From an uncultured Saprospiraceae bacterium (GTDB lineage Bacteria; Bacteroidota; Bacteroidia; Chitinophagales; Saprospiraceae), in the NCBI GenBank assembly GCA_937941765.1, contig CALDGQ010000061.1, positions 1 through 64,000 on the forward strand: 64,000 bases of DNA. Reading direction: 5' to 3'. Made by a program: the position numbers and the translations under genes. The first letter of the stretch is position 1. Every line of letters starts with the position of its first letter. This document shows, one piece after another, positions 1-10,014 of the stretch. The notes under the pieces are model-generated. The model made no database searches. It was not told where the DNA came from and saw nothing but the letters and a program-made list of their open reading frames with translations.

Positions 1-311
1 GACAATTAAGCATGAAATTCGTTAATATACGTGTATACTCGCGTACTCAACTTCTACATTCTGCGGTTCCCTGTCTGCTTTGACGGCAGTCAGGCAGGCT
101 TGTTCGATATTTTGCGGTTCAATTTCGTTTTCGCACAGTCTTACGTATGAGCACGTCCGAGAAGCCGGTTTTCAACCGCTCATCTCGTGCCACAATGCCA
201 AGAGGTTGGAAACCTTTGGCTCGCGTAGGAGCACGTATACTCGTCCTATTTTACATTTTACATTTTTAATTTTACATTCCCCAATTTTACATTTTTAATT
301 TTACATTTGTT
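1..311. other. Gene-free left edge with AT-rich direct repeat and imperfect hairpin
   Basis: No convincing gene is seen here. An open frame at 80-298 lacks any recognisable protein signature and its C-terminal part is translated AT-rich repeat. Two things are visible: an imperfect inverted repeat at 70-94 (nine-base arms, one mismatch, seven-base loop), and two exact copies of a 23-base AT-rich unit at 256-278 and 285-307, just downstream of the formate-tetrahydrofolate ligase stop codon. Bases 60-240 look more GC-rich than the rest of the window. No good rho-independent terminator for the ligase gene was found. Confidence 0.5.
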
Positions 312-1979
312 TTAAAACAACCCACTAATATTCCCATCCGAATCAATATCAATAACTTCCGCAGAAGGAACACCAGGCAATCCAGGCATCCGCATAATAT
401 CACCAGTAATCGGTACTAAAAATCCTGCTCCTGCCGCAATCTCAATTTCACGAACTGTAATAATAAAATCTTTTGGACGTCCCAACAACTTAGGATTATC
501 AGAAAGCGACTTTTGAGTTTTAGCAATACAAATTGGTAGTCCATTCAATCCAAGTCGATCAATTTTTCTCAAATGTGCTTTTGCTTTTGAAGTATATTCA
601 ACAGCTTTGGCACCATATACTTTTGTGGCAACTGCTTCAATTTTTTCCATAACACTCATTTTCCATTGGTACATTGGAGTGAATTTTTTGGTAGTTTGCT
701 CAACAACTTCTACCACAGCTTTAGCCAAATCTTCGGCACCAGCTCCACCATCGGCCCACACATTGGCGACTACTGCTTTTACATTTTTGTATCGACAATG
801 TAGCAAGATTGCATTCACTTCATCCTCTGTATCTGTTGTAAATTTATTGATCGCAACCACAGGTGTCAAACCAAATTGCCGAATATTTTCAATATGCTTA
901 TCCAAATTCTCTAACCCATTTTTTACCGCTTCCGCATCAGGTGTTGTCAATGTTTTCAAATCTCCACCACCATGATATTTCAAAGCTCTCACTGTTGCTA
1001 CTAACACCACTGCTTTTGGAGATAAACCTGCACTCTGACATTTGATATCCAAAAATTTCTCAGCACCTAAATCCGCACCAAATCCAGCTTCCGTCACTAC
1101 ATAATCAGAAAGGGACAAACCCATTTTTGTTGCAATCACACTGTTGGTACCTTGAGCGATATTGGCAAAAGGTCCGCCATGAATAATAGCAGGATTGCCT
1201 TCTATGGTCTGTACCAAATTTGGTTTAATCGCATCTTTCATCAAAGCAGCCATCGCTCCATTTGCTTTTAAGTCTTTTGCGTAAACAGGTATTTTGTCAA
1301 ATGTAAATCCTACAAAAATATTACCCATTCGTTCTTTTAAATCTGCTAAATTATTTGACAAACAAAGAATCGCCATAATTTCAGAAGCAGCCGTAATATC
1401 AAAACCCGTTTCTCTTGGTACCCCAGAACCTGTTCCACCCAATCCAACAACAACCTTACGAAGTGCGCGATCATTCATATCCATGACCCGTTTCCAAATC
1501 ACGGTACGAGCATCAATTTTCAACTCCGCTTTTTTACTTTGGATTTTATTGTCAATCAAAGCAGCTAATAAATTGTGTGCTTTTTCAATAGCAGCAAAAT
1601 CTCCCGTAAAATGTAGATTGATATCTTCCATCGGCAACACCTGAGAATAACCACCACCACTTGCACCTCCTTTGATCCCAAATACAGGACCTAAAGAAGG
1701 TTCACGTAAAACCACTGTTGTATTTTTGCCGATTCGATTCAGCCCTTGAGTCAAACCAATAGAAGTGGTTGTTTTTCCTTCTCCCGCAGGTGTCGGCGAA
1801 ATTGCCGTAACCAAGATTAAATTGTTTTGCTGAACTTTCTTTTCATCAATCAATGAAAGCGGTAATTTGGCTTTATACTTTCCATATAAATGCAAGTCAT
1901 CTTCTTGGATTCCTAATTTTTCCGCAATAAGTTTGATGTGTTTCAGTTCAACTTTTCGAGCAATATCAATATCCGTCAT
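312..1979 (-). CDS. fhs: Formate-tetrahydrofolate ligase
   Basis: This cytosolic enzyme makes 10-formyltetrahydrofolate from formate, tetrahydrofolate and ATP, feeding one-carbon units to purine and formyl-methionine synthesis. The 555-residue product matches the family length. The ATP-binding loop TPAGEGKTTTSIGL lies near residues 62-75, followed by the conserved LREPSLGPVFGIKGGASGGG-type segment around residue 91. A C-terminal stretch with PGLPGVPSAEVIDID also fits the family. It starts at the ATG at 1979, and no better upstream start is evident. It is a single gene, divergent from the LRR giant at 2578 across a 600-bp gap, with nothing in the neighbourhood suggesting a folate operon. I saw no riboswitch or canonical promoter upstream. 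The family assignment is secure. Confidence 0.97.
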   Translation of the reverse strand: MTDIDIARKVELKHIKLIAEKLGIQEDDLHLYGKYKAKLPLSLIDEKKVQQNNLILVTAISPTPAGEGKTTTSIGLTQGLNRIGKNTTVVLREPSLGPVFGIKGGASGGGYSQVLPMEDINLHFTGDFAAIEKAHNLLAALIDNKIQSKKAELKIDARTVIWKRVMDMNDRALRKVVVGLGGTGSGVPRETGFDITAASEIMAILCLSNNLADLKERMGNIFVGFTFDKIPVYAKDLKANGAMAALMKDAIKPNLVQTIEGNPAIIHGGPFANIAQGTNSVIATKMGLSLSDYVVTEAGFGADLGAEKFLDIKCQSAGLSPKAVVLVATVRALKYHGGGDLKTLTTPDAEAVKNGLENLDKHIENIRQFGLTPVVAINKFTTDTEDEVNAILLHCRYKNVKAVVANVWADGGAGAEDLAKAVVEVVEQTTKKFTPMYQWKMSVMEKIEAVATKVYGAKAVEYTSKAKAHLRKIDRLGLNGLPICIAKTQKSLSDNPKLLGRPKDFIITVREIEIAAGAGFLVPITGDIMRMPGLPGVPSAEVIDIDSDGNISGLF

Positions 1980-2577
1980 AATGGTTTTTGTTTTAGAGTC
2001 GGAATTTAGTAAGAATTACTTATTTAAACCTTGTATACAGATATAAGTTTCTTTTTGTATATGAGAATTGTACCTAAAAGGACGGACTAACTAGAAATGA
2101 TATTATTCATTGATAATAAAATTGGTTTTTTGGGGAGATTAGAAGCATAGCGACAATATTTAAAGTTGAATATTCAAATCTGACACAATTGTTTTTACTC
2201 ATACAAAATTGTCCTAGTAAAGAAGAATGACCAAATGAGATGACGGGATTGGAAAGCTTTACTTATTCAAAACACGTATCAAAGTTTTTTGCCGGTTTCT
2301 GCAAACGGAGCTATTTTGTTGCAGTAAAAAATAATTTCAAAAAAATAATTTTAAAATATTTTACGTCCCTTTTAAACAAAATACTCCCTTATTTACTACA
2401 TATTCTAAACCTTCATATTACCAATTACAACCATGCCAGAAATAATATTGCGAATACCTTGTTGATTCTTTTTTTTTTTTTTGCCATATAATGTAATTGC
2501 GAAACAATATTCGCCCATCCACATCCAAACTCATATTAAATCAGTGAATCAAATTCTTCACCTGAAAACCTATTACT
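1980..2577. promoter_or_regulatory. Divergent intergenic region with a 14-T tract
   Basis: About 600 bp separate the divergent starts of the folate ligase gene and the LRR giant, so both promoters should lie here. No TAnnTTTG box was found on either strand at a usable distance. The notable feature is an uninterrupted run of 14 T at 2469-2482, 95 bp before the giant's ATG. An open frame at 2240-2491 has no recognisable signature and runs through the T tract, so I do not call it a gene. Confidence 0.45.
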
Positions 2578-5500
2578 ATGAGATCTTGGACTTCTTCCAT
2601 TATTACAATGCTATTGTTTTTATCAACCCATTTTGTCTATGCACATTCAAGCTTATCTGAAATTGAAATGTTAGCATGTGACGCGGTCGGGGACTCTTTG
2701 ATATTGGTTGATCTATACCATTCAACAAACCAAATTCTTCCTTGGGATTTGGAGACTCCTGTTTGTACATGGGAGGGAGTTACTTGTTATACGAATGGTA
2801 GTGGATGTGTATGGGTGTTAAATATTTCAGGAAAGGGACTCAATGGTAAATTGCCAGAATCAATTGGTAATTTCTCAGACTTGCGATGGTTTAACTTTAA
2901 TAATAATAATATTGAAGGTGAATTACCAGCAAGTATTGGCAATCAAACATCAATGCGGGGTTTGATGGGGCGCAACAATAATATTACAGGTAAAATTCCT
3001 GAAAGCATTGGAGATTTTCCACATTTGAGGAGATTTTTACTAAGTGGTAATGAATTGGAAGATGAAGTCCCAGAAAGCTTTTTAAATTTATCAACATTAG
3101 AATATTTTGATATTACGAGCAATAATATTTCAAAAATTCCTGAAGGGCTTGTCAATTCTTTTCCGAACATGCCGAATAACCAATTTCGAATTTCTTCAAA
3201 CTTCTTGACATTCGATGACATAATATCAAATATGGGGACTAAAATGGGCGGACACTACCATCCACAAAAAATCTTACCAACAACTGCGATAAATTGTGGA
3301 GACAATTCATTAAATCCTGTTTTTGATTATTCGGTAAGCAACACGTTGTACACATGGAGTAGAAATGGTGAAACTTTAATCGCATCAGACGAAAGTAAAT
3401 TGCAATATTCGGATTTTCCTATTTCTAGTAATAATACAGATCCAATTGTACATTGCTTAACAGCTACAAATCCAGCAGCACCTTTGTTGACACTAGAAGT
3501 TTGCTCGGATTGTCCATTTGAAGTCATTTCAAACATGGAAATATACGGATGCGATCCCGTTGCAGATTCATTAGCGCTTGTGGATTTATTTCATACTACA
3601 GAAGAGCTACTGCCATGGGATTTAAATACTCCAATCTCTACATGGGAAGGGATTTCAATTCACGCAGATGGCTCTGGATGTGTATCTATTGTTAATTTAA
3701 GCGATAAAAATTTAAAAGGAAAATTACCAAATTCTATAGGCTCAATTAAACGACTAATTCATCTAAATATAAATAACAATACCCTTGAAAATGGTTTGCC
3801 TAATGAAATTGGAAATCTAACCAACCTCTATAGCTTCAATGCAATTAACTGTAAACTATCAGGTGAATTACCAGAAAGTATGGGGCAGATGACAAATTTA
3901 CAAATTGTTAGATTACAAGGAAATGATTTCAAGGGCGCCATTCCAGCATCCTTTTCAAATTTATCTCTTTTGAAATTATTCGATATTCGTAACAATAAAA
4001 TTTCAAAAATTCCTGAAGGTCTTGTCAATTCATTTTCCACAATGCCAAATAACAGATTTCGTGTATCTGAAAATTATCTGACTTTTGATGATATCTTTCC
4101 CAATATGGGAAGTAAAATGGGCGGATGGTACCACCCACAAAAGCCACAACCTTCAACGGCTATAACTTGTTCGGAAACTGAAATGTTCCCCAATTTTGAT
4201 ATGGATGTTATTCAAAACAATTACAATTGGGTACGAAGTGGTGAGACCTTGATTTCATCATTGGAAAGAAATTTAATTTTTGCAGATTATCCACTTGCTG
4301 CCGAACCTGCACCAGTTGTTGTTGAAACGGAAGACCCAGCGGTCATTATCATTGGAGGTGCAACAATAAATACACCATTGGTAGGTACTCAAAATTCACT
4401 TGATAATTCAGCACCAATTCATTGTGTACTGGTTACCAATCCAGCTGCTCCCGCCCTTACTTTGAAAGTGTGTACGAATTGTTATTTGGGACCCGATCCT
4501 GCACCGGATAATGATCATGATGTGTTTAAACTCTGTGAAGGTAATTGCAAAGAAATAGGCGAACAAGATAATGGAGGTTGCTACACTTGGACGCCTGAAG
4601 GTACAGTAGAAAACCCCAATTTATCAATGATTGAAGTTTGTCCAGATCAAACAACTACTTATACATTAACCATTTCAGATGATTGCGGGAATTTTCAACA
4701 AAAGAAATACACAATTGAAGTATCAGCAAACAAGCATATTGTTGAGCTGACTACAGATCCTATTACTTTTTGTCCAGGGAGTAGTACTGTTATATCCGCA
4801 AGTGCGAGTTATGATTCAGAAACAACAGTTATTGAAGAAAATATAAATCAATATACTTACTTGTGGTCTACAGGAGCAACAACTAGTTCTATCTCTATTT
4901 TGGAACCAGGCTTTTATAGTGTTACTGCTACTCATGATTCAGAATGTGAAGCAGTGAATACTATCCATATTGTTGAGTCGCCTATAAATATTTATCCGAC
5001 TGATTTAATAATTTGTGGTGACCAACCTCTTGCGATTGAACTTGATTATGAAGTAGAGATCGCGACTATCGATTGGCCTAGTGGAATTATACCTGAGCAC
5101 CTATATTATGAAGAACTTGGAGCTACACCTAACAATGTAGGTTACACTACATCTGACACTCAGGAAGGGGAACAAACAGTAAAATTTGTAACCATTGATG
5201 GATGTACACTTACTGAAACGATTTATATAAAAAAATCACTTTCTCATGAGTTTAGAATAGAAGCAAAGGATGAAAATGAAGAGCTTATCGAAGCGGTTTG
5301 TTTAAACTCAACTGAAGAATATTTAATTATCGTAACACCAACATCTTTTCCAAATACAACATACAATTACAATTGGTCTGAAGATTTACCAAATGAGGCA
5401 AAAGTTACAGTAACAAAACCAGGCGACTATAGTGTCACTATTACAGAACCCGAATATGGATGCGAATTCATTAAAGAAATCACGATTGATGAAATCGAAC

Positions 5501-8500
5501 TTGATCTGGAAATCAATGCGTCTTCTACCGTACTTTGTACAGGATCAATACCACCAGCAACTATTTTGTTGACTAGTTCATTGATCGAAAATGTCACTAC
5601 TTTTACATGGTCTCAATATGATGGTCAACTATGGACTCCTTATCCAGTACCTGATATTGAGCCTCATAAAGTGTATATCACAAATCCCGGAAAGTACAAA
5701 CTTGAAATAGAAACAACCGACGGTTGTATTACTTCAGCTGAAGTAACGATAAGAGATGGCTCAAATATAGATGATCTAGAACAATACTTTATCGACAAAG
5801 GATACTATGCATTGCCTCTTGATAATGAATTACTTCCCAGACTTTCGGACCCAACTGATGATATTAGTACAGTCCCGAATATTGGCACACCTATCGAAGC
5901 TGTTCAATTATTTAGTGCTTCTATTTGTAACGGAGATGATGTTACTCCTGCCAATCCTATTCTTGATGAAAGTGGAGTTGGAACTATATCTATTAGAGGC
6001 GATGTGGTTAATCTTGCAGATCTTGTAGACACCAATCTTAAGTATTTTAGAGATCACTACGGGTATACAGATGCAACTGGAAATTATGGAGAAGCTTTTG
6101 CTTACATCACAAGCAGTGAGAATATGTGTATGTGTGAGGACTATTGGAAAGATTTAGAAGAAAATTTTAAAAATACAAAATTAGGCTTTCATTTTCACAT
6201 TCATATTCCAGTTCCCACACCTGAACAACCAGAAGGAGGATTGAATAAATTATATATTCTATCTAACAATAAACATTCTAATGGGGTGACGAAAAATTAT
6301 CCTGGGATTGGGGACCAAAATGGTTTAAGAACAAATTTTATTGATGTTGATCTATGGGCAGACAATTTTGTTGATGATATTCCTGATCCTACCCCTGTTC
6401 CTGATCCTACCTCAACGACTCCACCATTTACAGGAATAGGTGATAAATCAGTTTTTATTATTTCGAATGCCTTAGTTGATAACTATGTCTCAATGAAAGA
6501 TCCTTTTGAGACAAATACGGACCCGAATGCAAATCTTATTTGCAACAATGTGGAATTTGAAGTAAGCGATCGTGATTATTTTGCAATGGCACCTACATGT
6601 TGTTACTTTCAGTTACCAAATAAATTTATTCCAAATTTCAATCAAGAACTCAATGAAAATTATCCAAGCCTTGCATTGTCAGGGTATACTAAAATGGTTG
6701 ATGGTTCAGAAGATGAAATTTATCGAGCAACTTTTCGTGGAAATACTTTTACTGGATTTTTTAAACATCACTTTAGAGGAGCACCAGTCGAAAACATTGT
6801 ATCTACAAGTGATGGGTCATTTAATAATCCCATTTTCCTACTTGGTGAACAAGTAAGTATTGGGAATAATCATTATCAAAATATTAGCAAACAATCTTAT
6901 TCCAATCCATTAAATCAATCAACTACACTTGTTATCTCAACTCCTAATACCTGTGTTGGAACATCCTTGTATGAAAGCATTGTTGAATGTGATTTATATC
7001 CAGCAATAAGTAACATTATTCCTGATAATTCAGTATCTCAACCTGATCTTGTAGCACTTGGAGTCTTTCCATTTACGCCAAAACCATATCAACCAGGGAA
7101 TACTTTTGCTGAGATAATTCCTTCAACTACTACAGGCCCAGTATATAGTGGACTTGGAACAGTACAACCCTATGAATCTATTGAAGATGGTTTGTCCTAT
7201 ATTATTGCGGGTGCACTTAACAATCAAGGTGTGGCACAATATATTCAATGGAATTGTTCATTAGGAATATGGGAAGAGATTTTGAATGCCTGCGATCTAA
7301 GCTTACCAGCTATAACAGAAGATCCTTTTCCTGAAAATGTTTATTGCGTTGCCTTATCTTCAGAGGTCACAGCTCAAATTCTTTCTACAACGATAACTGT
7401 TCCGTCACAAATATCTGGCGAGAATTGGAATGGGTTTCTTGGAGATGTTGGATATAACACTGAGCTAACTGATCCATCAACTTATTCATATCCAAATGTG
7501 AAAATAATAGATGCAAAAGGATTTTATCCCTCATTTAAAAATTTCACAGCGGACGAAATTACGCAAGCATCAGATTTTACTTCATCAGGTCTAAATCTAA
7601 AATATGTATTAACTTATGGTGAACGTTGTGTTGAGGATCAAAGCCCTCAAGGACTTGCATTAGATTACTTTTACAATACAGCAAATCTTGAAACAGAAAA
7701 TATTGATCTTCTTATAAATTTCCATGTAAATATAGGGTCAAATTCCTCTCGGATATATATTCGATTTAATGATCATTTTTGGGATGAACGAGCGTCGGAT
7801 CAAAGTGTTATTGAAATTCCTACTGAAGAAAAGAATCAACTTAAGCAAGATTTTAAGAAAATTTTTGATAGTCATTATAATCGTCTTATTCGTACAATAA
7901 GCATTTTTGAATTACCTCCTTCTGAACCATATCATTTTATTTTAAATGCTCCAGCCCCTTTTAATAGCATTCAGCAATGGGGTAATCCTCAAATTTGGTA
8001 TACAGGGCATAGATATTTTTTAACTCCAGCTCCTGTTTACCAAAAACCTATAGAAAATGTAATTGCAAGTGCCAATGTGATTCAATCTCATGTCAAATAT
8101 GTTTATGCTAATAACAAGATTGATCCAGGACTATGGAAAAATTATGTTTATGATGACAATCCAGACGAAACCCCATATCATCTAAGTAGGTATAATATTT
8201 CTGGTTTTTGGGTTGGGCTTTGCGAAGGAGTTTTGGAAACTAGTGAAGCAGTTGAAAAAATACAAATGTCGAAATTTTTAGGAGAAATGTTGGATGATCC
8301 AGATGGTACTATAAGTCTTTTGAAACAATTATTCAATGACTTCGATCTGCCATTTGTGGTTTATAAATTTTTTGAAGAAAAGTATGACAATTTAGATAGC
8401 CCAGATATAGAAACAAGAATTCATGAACTAGCAAAAGATGCTGCTATTGCTGGATTAATTGTAGCTGCAAAGGGCAAGTCAATACCGGTAGTAACTAAAC

Positions 8501-10014
8501 AAATAGTAAGGTTCCCAACAAATGGTTATGTAGAAGATATTTCAAAATGGGCTAAAAAGTACAAACTAAACCAATCTTTATTTGATGATCTGGTTAATAA
8601 TTTAAATCTGAATAAACTAGAAACTCAGAAACTTCTAGACTTAGGATTAAAAGTTGGAGGCAACAATTGGGAAAAATTATTATCAAATCCTTCTTTTGTA
8701 AAATGTTGGAGGCAATATAGTGAAGCTATTGATTTTGAAAAATTACTAAATAATTTGCCAGCTCCTCCCCATAGCTTTTATGATATTTTTGACATCCATT
8801 TCTTGGATGGTAATCAAATAAATGGGTTTGCAAAGAAAACATATACTAGAGCAGATGGAACTGTTCATCAGTTTGACATGGTAGAACCATTTCTTAGAAG
8901 TATTGCGAATGGTGGTGAAGAACTAATGACTGCTATGAAGAAACCACAGGCACAAAGAGGTTATGTGATGCTTCTAGGAAGAGGACCAGTAGGGCATTTT
9001 AGAAATGATCCTAAATCAATAAGTAAAATAGCAGATTTATTAAACACAAATATCAATAATGGATTCTTGGAAAATTTAGTGCATGTTCTTGATTATCCTT
9101 TAATAGTACCTCCTATAACAGCTGAAAAATTGATTGAACAAGGTAGATTAAACTTAGAAATAATATTTACAAATCGAGGTTCGACAAATAGTGGTCCATT
9201 AAGATTTAACCCTCGTTGTGAGACATGTCCTCGATTAACATCAGATACTGATGATTTATTAAAAACAGCAATTCATCAAAAAATGTTGCCTGATCTTTTG
9301 GATGATTATGCTAACTTTGTCGATGAATTTATTGACAATATACCTTCAACAATTATTGGTGCAGATGATGTTGTAAGAATGATGAATAGAGGAAGTAAGG
9401 ATCAGATAGATGAAGTCGCGCATATCATACGTGAAGCTAGAAATGGAAATCTTACTAGAGATAATGTATGGGCATTTGATGATTCATTTCCGGGGGATAA
9501 TACTAGATTTGATGTAATACATGCAGAAATAGTATCTGGAGTGAAAGAAGCTAGAAACAGATTTACAGAACTTAAAAGCTATAAAGAGTCTAGTTTATCA
9601 AGCATAACTTCTTCTTCTCAGTTTAAACACAATGGACAGTTTGGAAATTATTTGTCTAATATTGAATCTGTTAGTGATTTAAATTATAGATTTAATAAAC
9701 GGAAACTATTAGATGAATTTATGGGAGCAGGAAATGGGTTTGCTTCTGTTGAGCTAGCGCATTTAGAAATAAAACGGAAATTTAGGATATTAATGGGTGG
9801 ACAAGAAATACCGAATATAGAACCAACTTTAAACATACCAACCCAAGCAGAATTAGATAAAGCGCAAGCGTTTTTGAATATAATGAATGAAGATTTGAAG
9901 GCGGAAATTTTTGGAGTATCAATACAAAACGTTGGAACAATAACAGATCAAATGTTAATTGATAGGTTAAATCTAACAGGAAATTTTTTAGATAATTTTA
10001 TAATAATTGAGTGA
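2578..10014 (+). CDS. Giant secreted LRR protein with polymorphic-toxin-like C-terminus
   Basis: The 2478-residue product starts with a signal peptide (about residues 1-22). Two tandem copies of a roughly 300-residue unit follow (about 25-315 and 321-640), each holding plant-type leucine-rich repeats such as LNGKLPESIGN, a W-x-G type cap and a Cys-rich end. Ig/PKD-like beta domains occupy about 640-1060, and about 1060-1850 is unrecognised. From about 1870 the sequence turns helical: SGFWVGLCEGVLETSEAVEK resembles the linker of Bacteroidota polymorphic toxins, followed by a short hydrophobic AGLIVAA segment near 1960. The last 200 residues contain D2312 and E2331-L-K2333-S-Y, a spacing compatible with a PD-(D/E)xK nuclease. 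There is no T9SS sorting domain, so the route out of the cell is unknown. The stop overlaps the next start (TGATG), as in toxin-immunity pairs. Secretion and LRRs are seen directly; the toxin role is inferred. Confidence 0.75.
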   Translation: MRSWTSSIITMLLFLSTHFVYAHSSLSEIEMLACDAVGDSLILVDLYHSTNQILPWDLETPVCTWEGVTCYTNGSGCVWVLNISGKGLNGKLPESIGNFSDLRWFNFNNNNIEGELPASIGNQTSMRGLMGRNNNITGKIPESIGDFPHLRRFLLSGNELEDEVPESFLNLSTLEYFDITSNNISKIPEGLVNSFPNMPNNQFRISSNFLTFDDIISNMGTKMGGHYHPQKILPTTAINCGDNSLNPVFDYSVSNTLYTWSRNGETLIASDESKLQYSDFPISSNNTDPIVHCLTATNPAAPLLTLEVCSDCPFEVISNMEIYGCDPVADSLALVDLFHTTEELLPWDLNTPISTWEGISIHADGSGCVSIVNLSDKNLKGKLPNSIGSIKRLIHLNINNNTLENGLPNEIGNLTNLYSFNAINCKLSGELPESMGQMTNLQIVRLQGNDFKGAIPASFSNLSLLKLFDIRNNKISKIPEGLVNSFSTMPNNRFRVSENYLTFDDIFPNMGSKMGGWYHPQKPQPSTAITCSETEMFPNFDMDVIQNNYNWVRSGETLISSLERNLIFADYPLAAEPAPVVVETEDPAVIIIGGATINTPLVGTQNSLDNSAPIHCVLVTNPAAPALTLKVCTNCYLGPDPAPDNDHDVFKLCEGNCKEIGEQDNGGCYTWTPEGTVENPNLSMIEVCPDQTTTYTLTISDDCGNFQQKKYTIEVSANKHIVELTTDPITFCPGSSTVISASASYDSETTVIEENINQYTYLWSTGATTSSISILEPGFYSVTATHDSECEAVNTIHIVESPINIYPTDLIICGDQPLAIELDYEVEIATIDWPSGIIPEHLYYEELGATPNNVGYTTSDTQEGEQTVKFVTIDGCTLTETIYIKKSLSHEFRIEAKDENEELIEAVCLNSTEEYLIIVTPTSFPNTTYNYNWSEDLPNEAKVTVTKPGDYSVTITEPEYGCEFIKEITIDEIELDLEINASSTVLCTGSIPPATILLTSSLIENVTTFTWSQYDGQLWTPYPVPDIEPHKVYITNPGKYKLEIETTDGCITSAEVTIRDGSNIDDLEQYFIDKGYYALPLDNELLPRLSDPTDDISTVPNIGTPIEAVQLFSASICNGDDVTPANPILDESGVGTISIRGDVVNLADLVDTNLKYFRDHYGYTDATGNYGEAFAYITSSENMCMCEDYWKDLEENFKNTKLGFHFHIHIPVPTPEQPEGGLNKLYILSNNKHSNGVTKNYPGIGDQNGLRTNFIDVDLWADNFVDDIPDPTPVPDPTSTTPPFTGIGDKSVFIISNALVDNYVSMKDPFETNTDPNANLICNNVEFEVSDRDYFAMAPTCCYFQLPNKFIPNFNQELNENYPSLALSGYTKMVDGSEDEIYRATFRGNTFTGFFKHHFRGAPVENIVSTSDGSFNNPIFLLGEQVSIGNNHYQNISKQSYSNPLNQSTTLVISTPNTCVGTSLYESIVECDLYPAISNIIPDNSVSQPDLVALGVFPFTPKPYQPGNTFAEIIPSTTTGPVYSGLGTVQPYESIEDGLSYIIAGALNNQGVAQYIQWNCSLGIWEEILNACDLSLPAITEDPFPENVYCVALSSEVTAQILSTTITVPSQISGENWNGFLGDVGYNTELTDPSTYSYPNVKIIDAKGFYPSFKNFTADEITQASDFTSSGLNLKYVLTYGERCVEDQSPQGLALDYFYNTANLETENIDLLINFHVNIGSNSSRIYIRFNDHFWDERASDQSVIEIPTEEKNQLKQDFKKIFDSHYNRLIRTISIFELPPSEPYHFILNAPAPFNSIQQWGNPQIWYTGHRYFLTPAPVYQKPIENVIASANVIQSHVKYVYANNKIDPGLWKNYVYDDNPDETPYHLSRYNISGFWVGLCEGVLETSEAVEKIQMSKFLGEMLDDPDGTISLLKQLFNDFDLPFVVYKFFEEKYDNLDSPDIETRIHELAKDAAIAGLIVAAKGKSIPVVTKQIVRFPTNGYVEDISKWAKKYKLNQSLFDDLVNNLNLNKLETQKLLDLGLKVGGNNWEKLLSNPSFVKCWRQYSEAIDFEKLLNNLPAPPHSFYDIFDIHFLDGNQINGFAKKTYTRADGTVHQFDMVEPFLRSIANGGEELMTAMKKPQAQRGYVMLLGRGPVGHFRNDPKSISKIADLLNTNINNGFLENLVHVLDYPLIVPPITAEKLIEQGRLNLEIIFTNRGSTNSGPLRFNPRCETCPRLTSDTDDLLKTAIHQKMLPDLLDDYANFVDEFIDNIPSTIIGADDVVRMMNRGSKDQIDEVAHIIREARNGNLTRDNVWAFDDSFPGDNTRFDVIHAEIVSGVKEARNRFTELKSYKESSLSSITSSSQFKHNGQFGNYLSNIESVSDLNYRFNKRKLLDEFMGAGNGFASVELAHLEIKRKFRILMGGQEIPNIEPTLNIPTQAELDKAQAFLNIMNEDLKAEIFGVSIQNVGTITDQMLIDRLNLTGNFLDNFIIIE

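Noticed and set aside
80..298. Short plus-strand open frame at the left edge
   Set aside because: Its 3' half translates AT-rich direct repeats and no protein feature is recognisable.
2240..2491. 83-codon open frame upstream of the LRR giant
   Set aside because: It runs through the poly-T tract and ends in a string of Phe; no family resemblance.
10011..10013. GTG start for the propeller gene
   Set aside because: The adjacent ATG at 10014 is a better start and gives the common TGATG coupling; the GTG remains possible.
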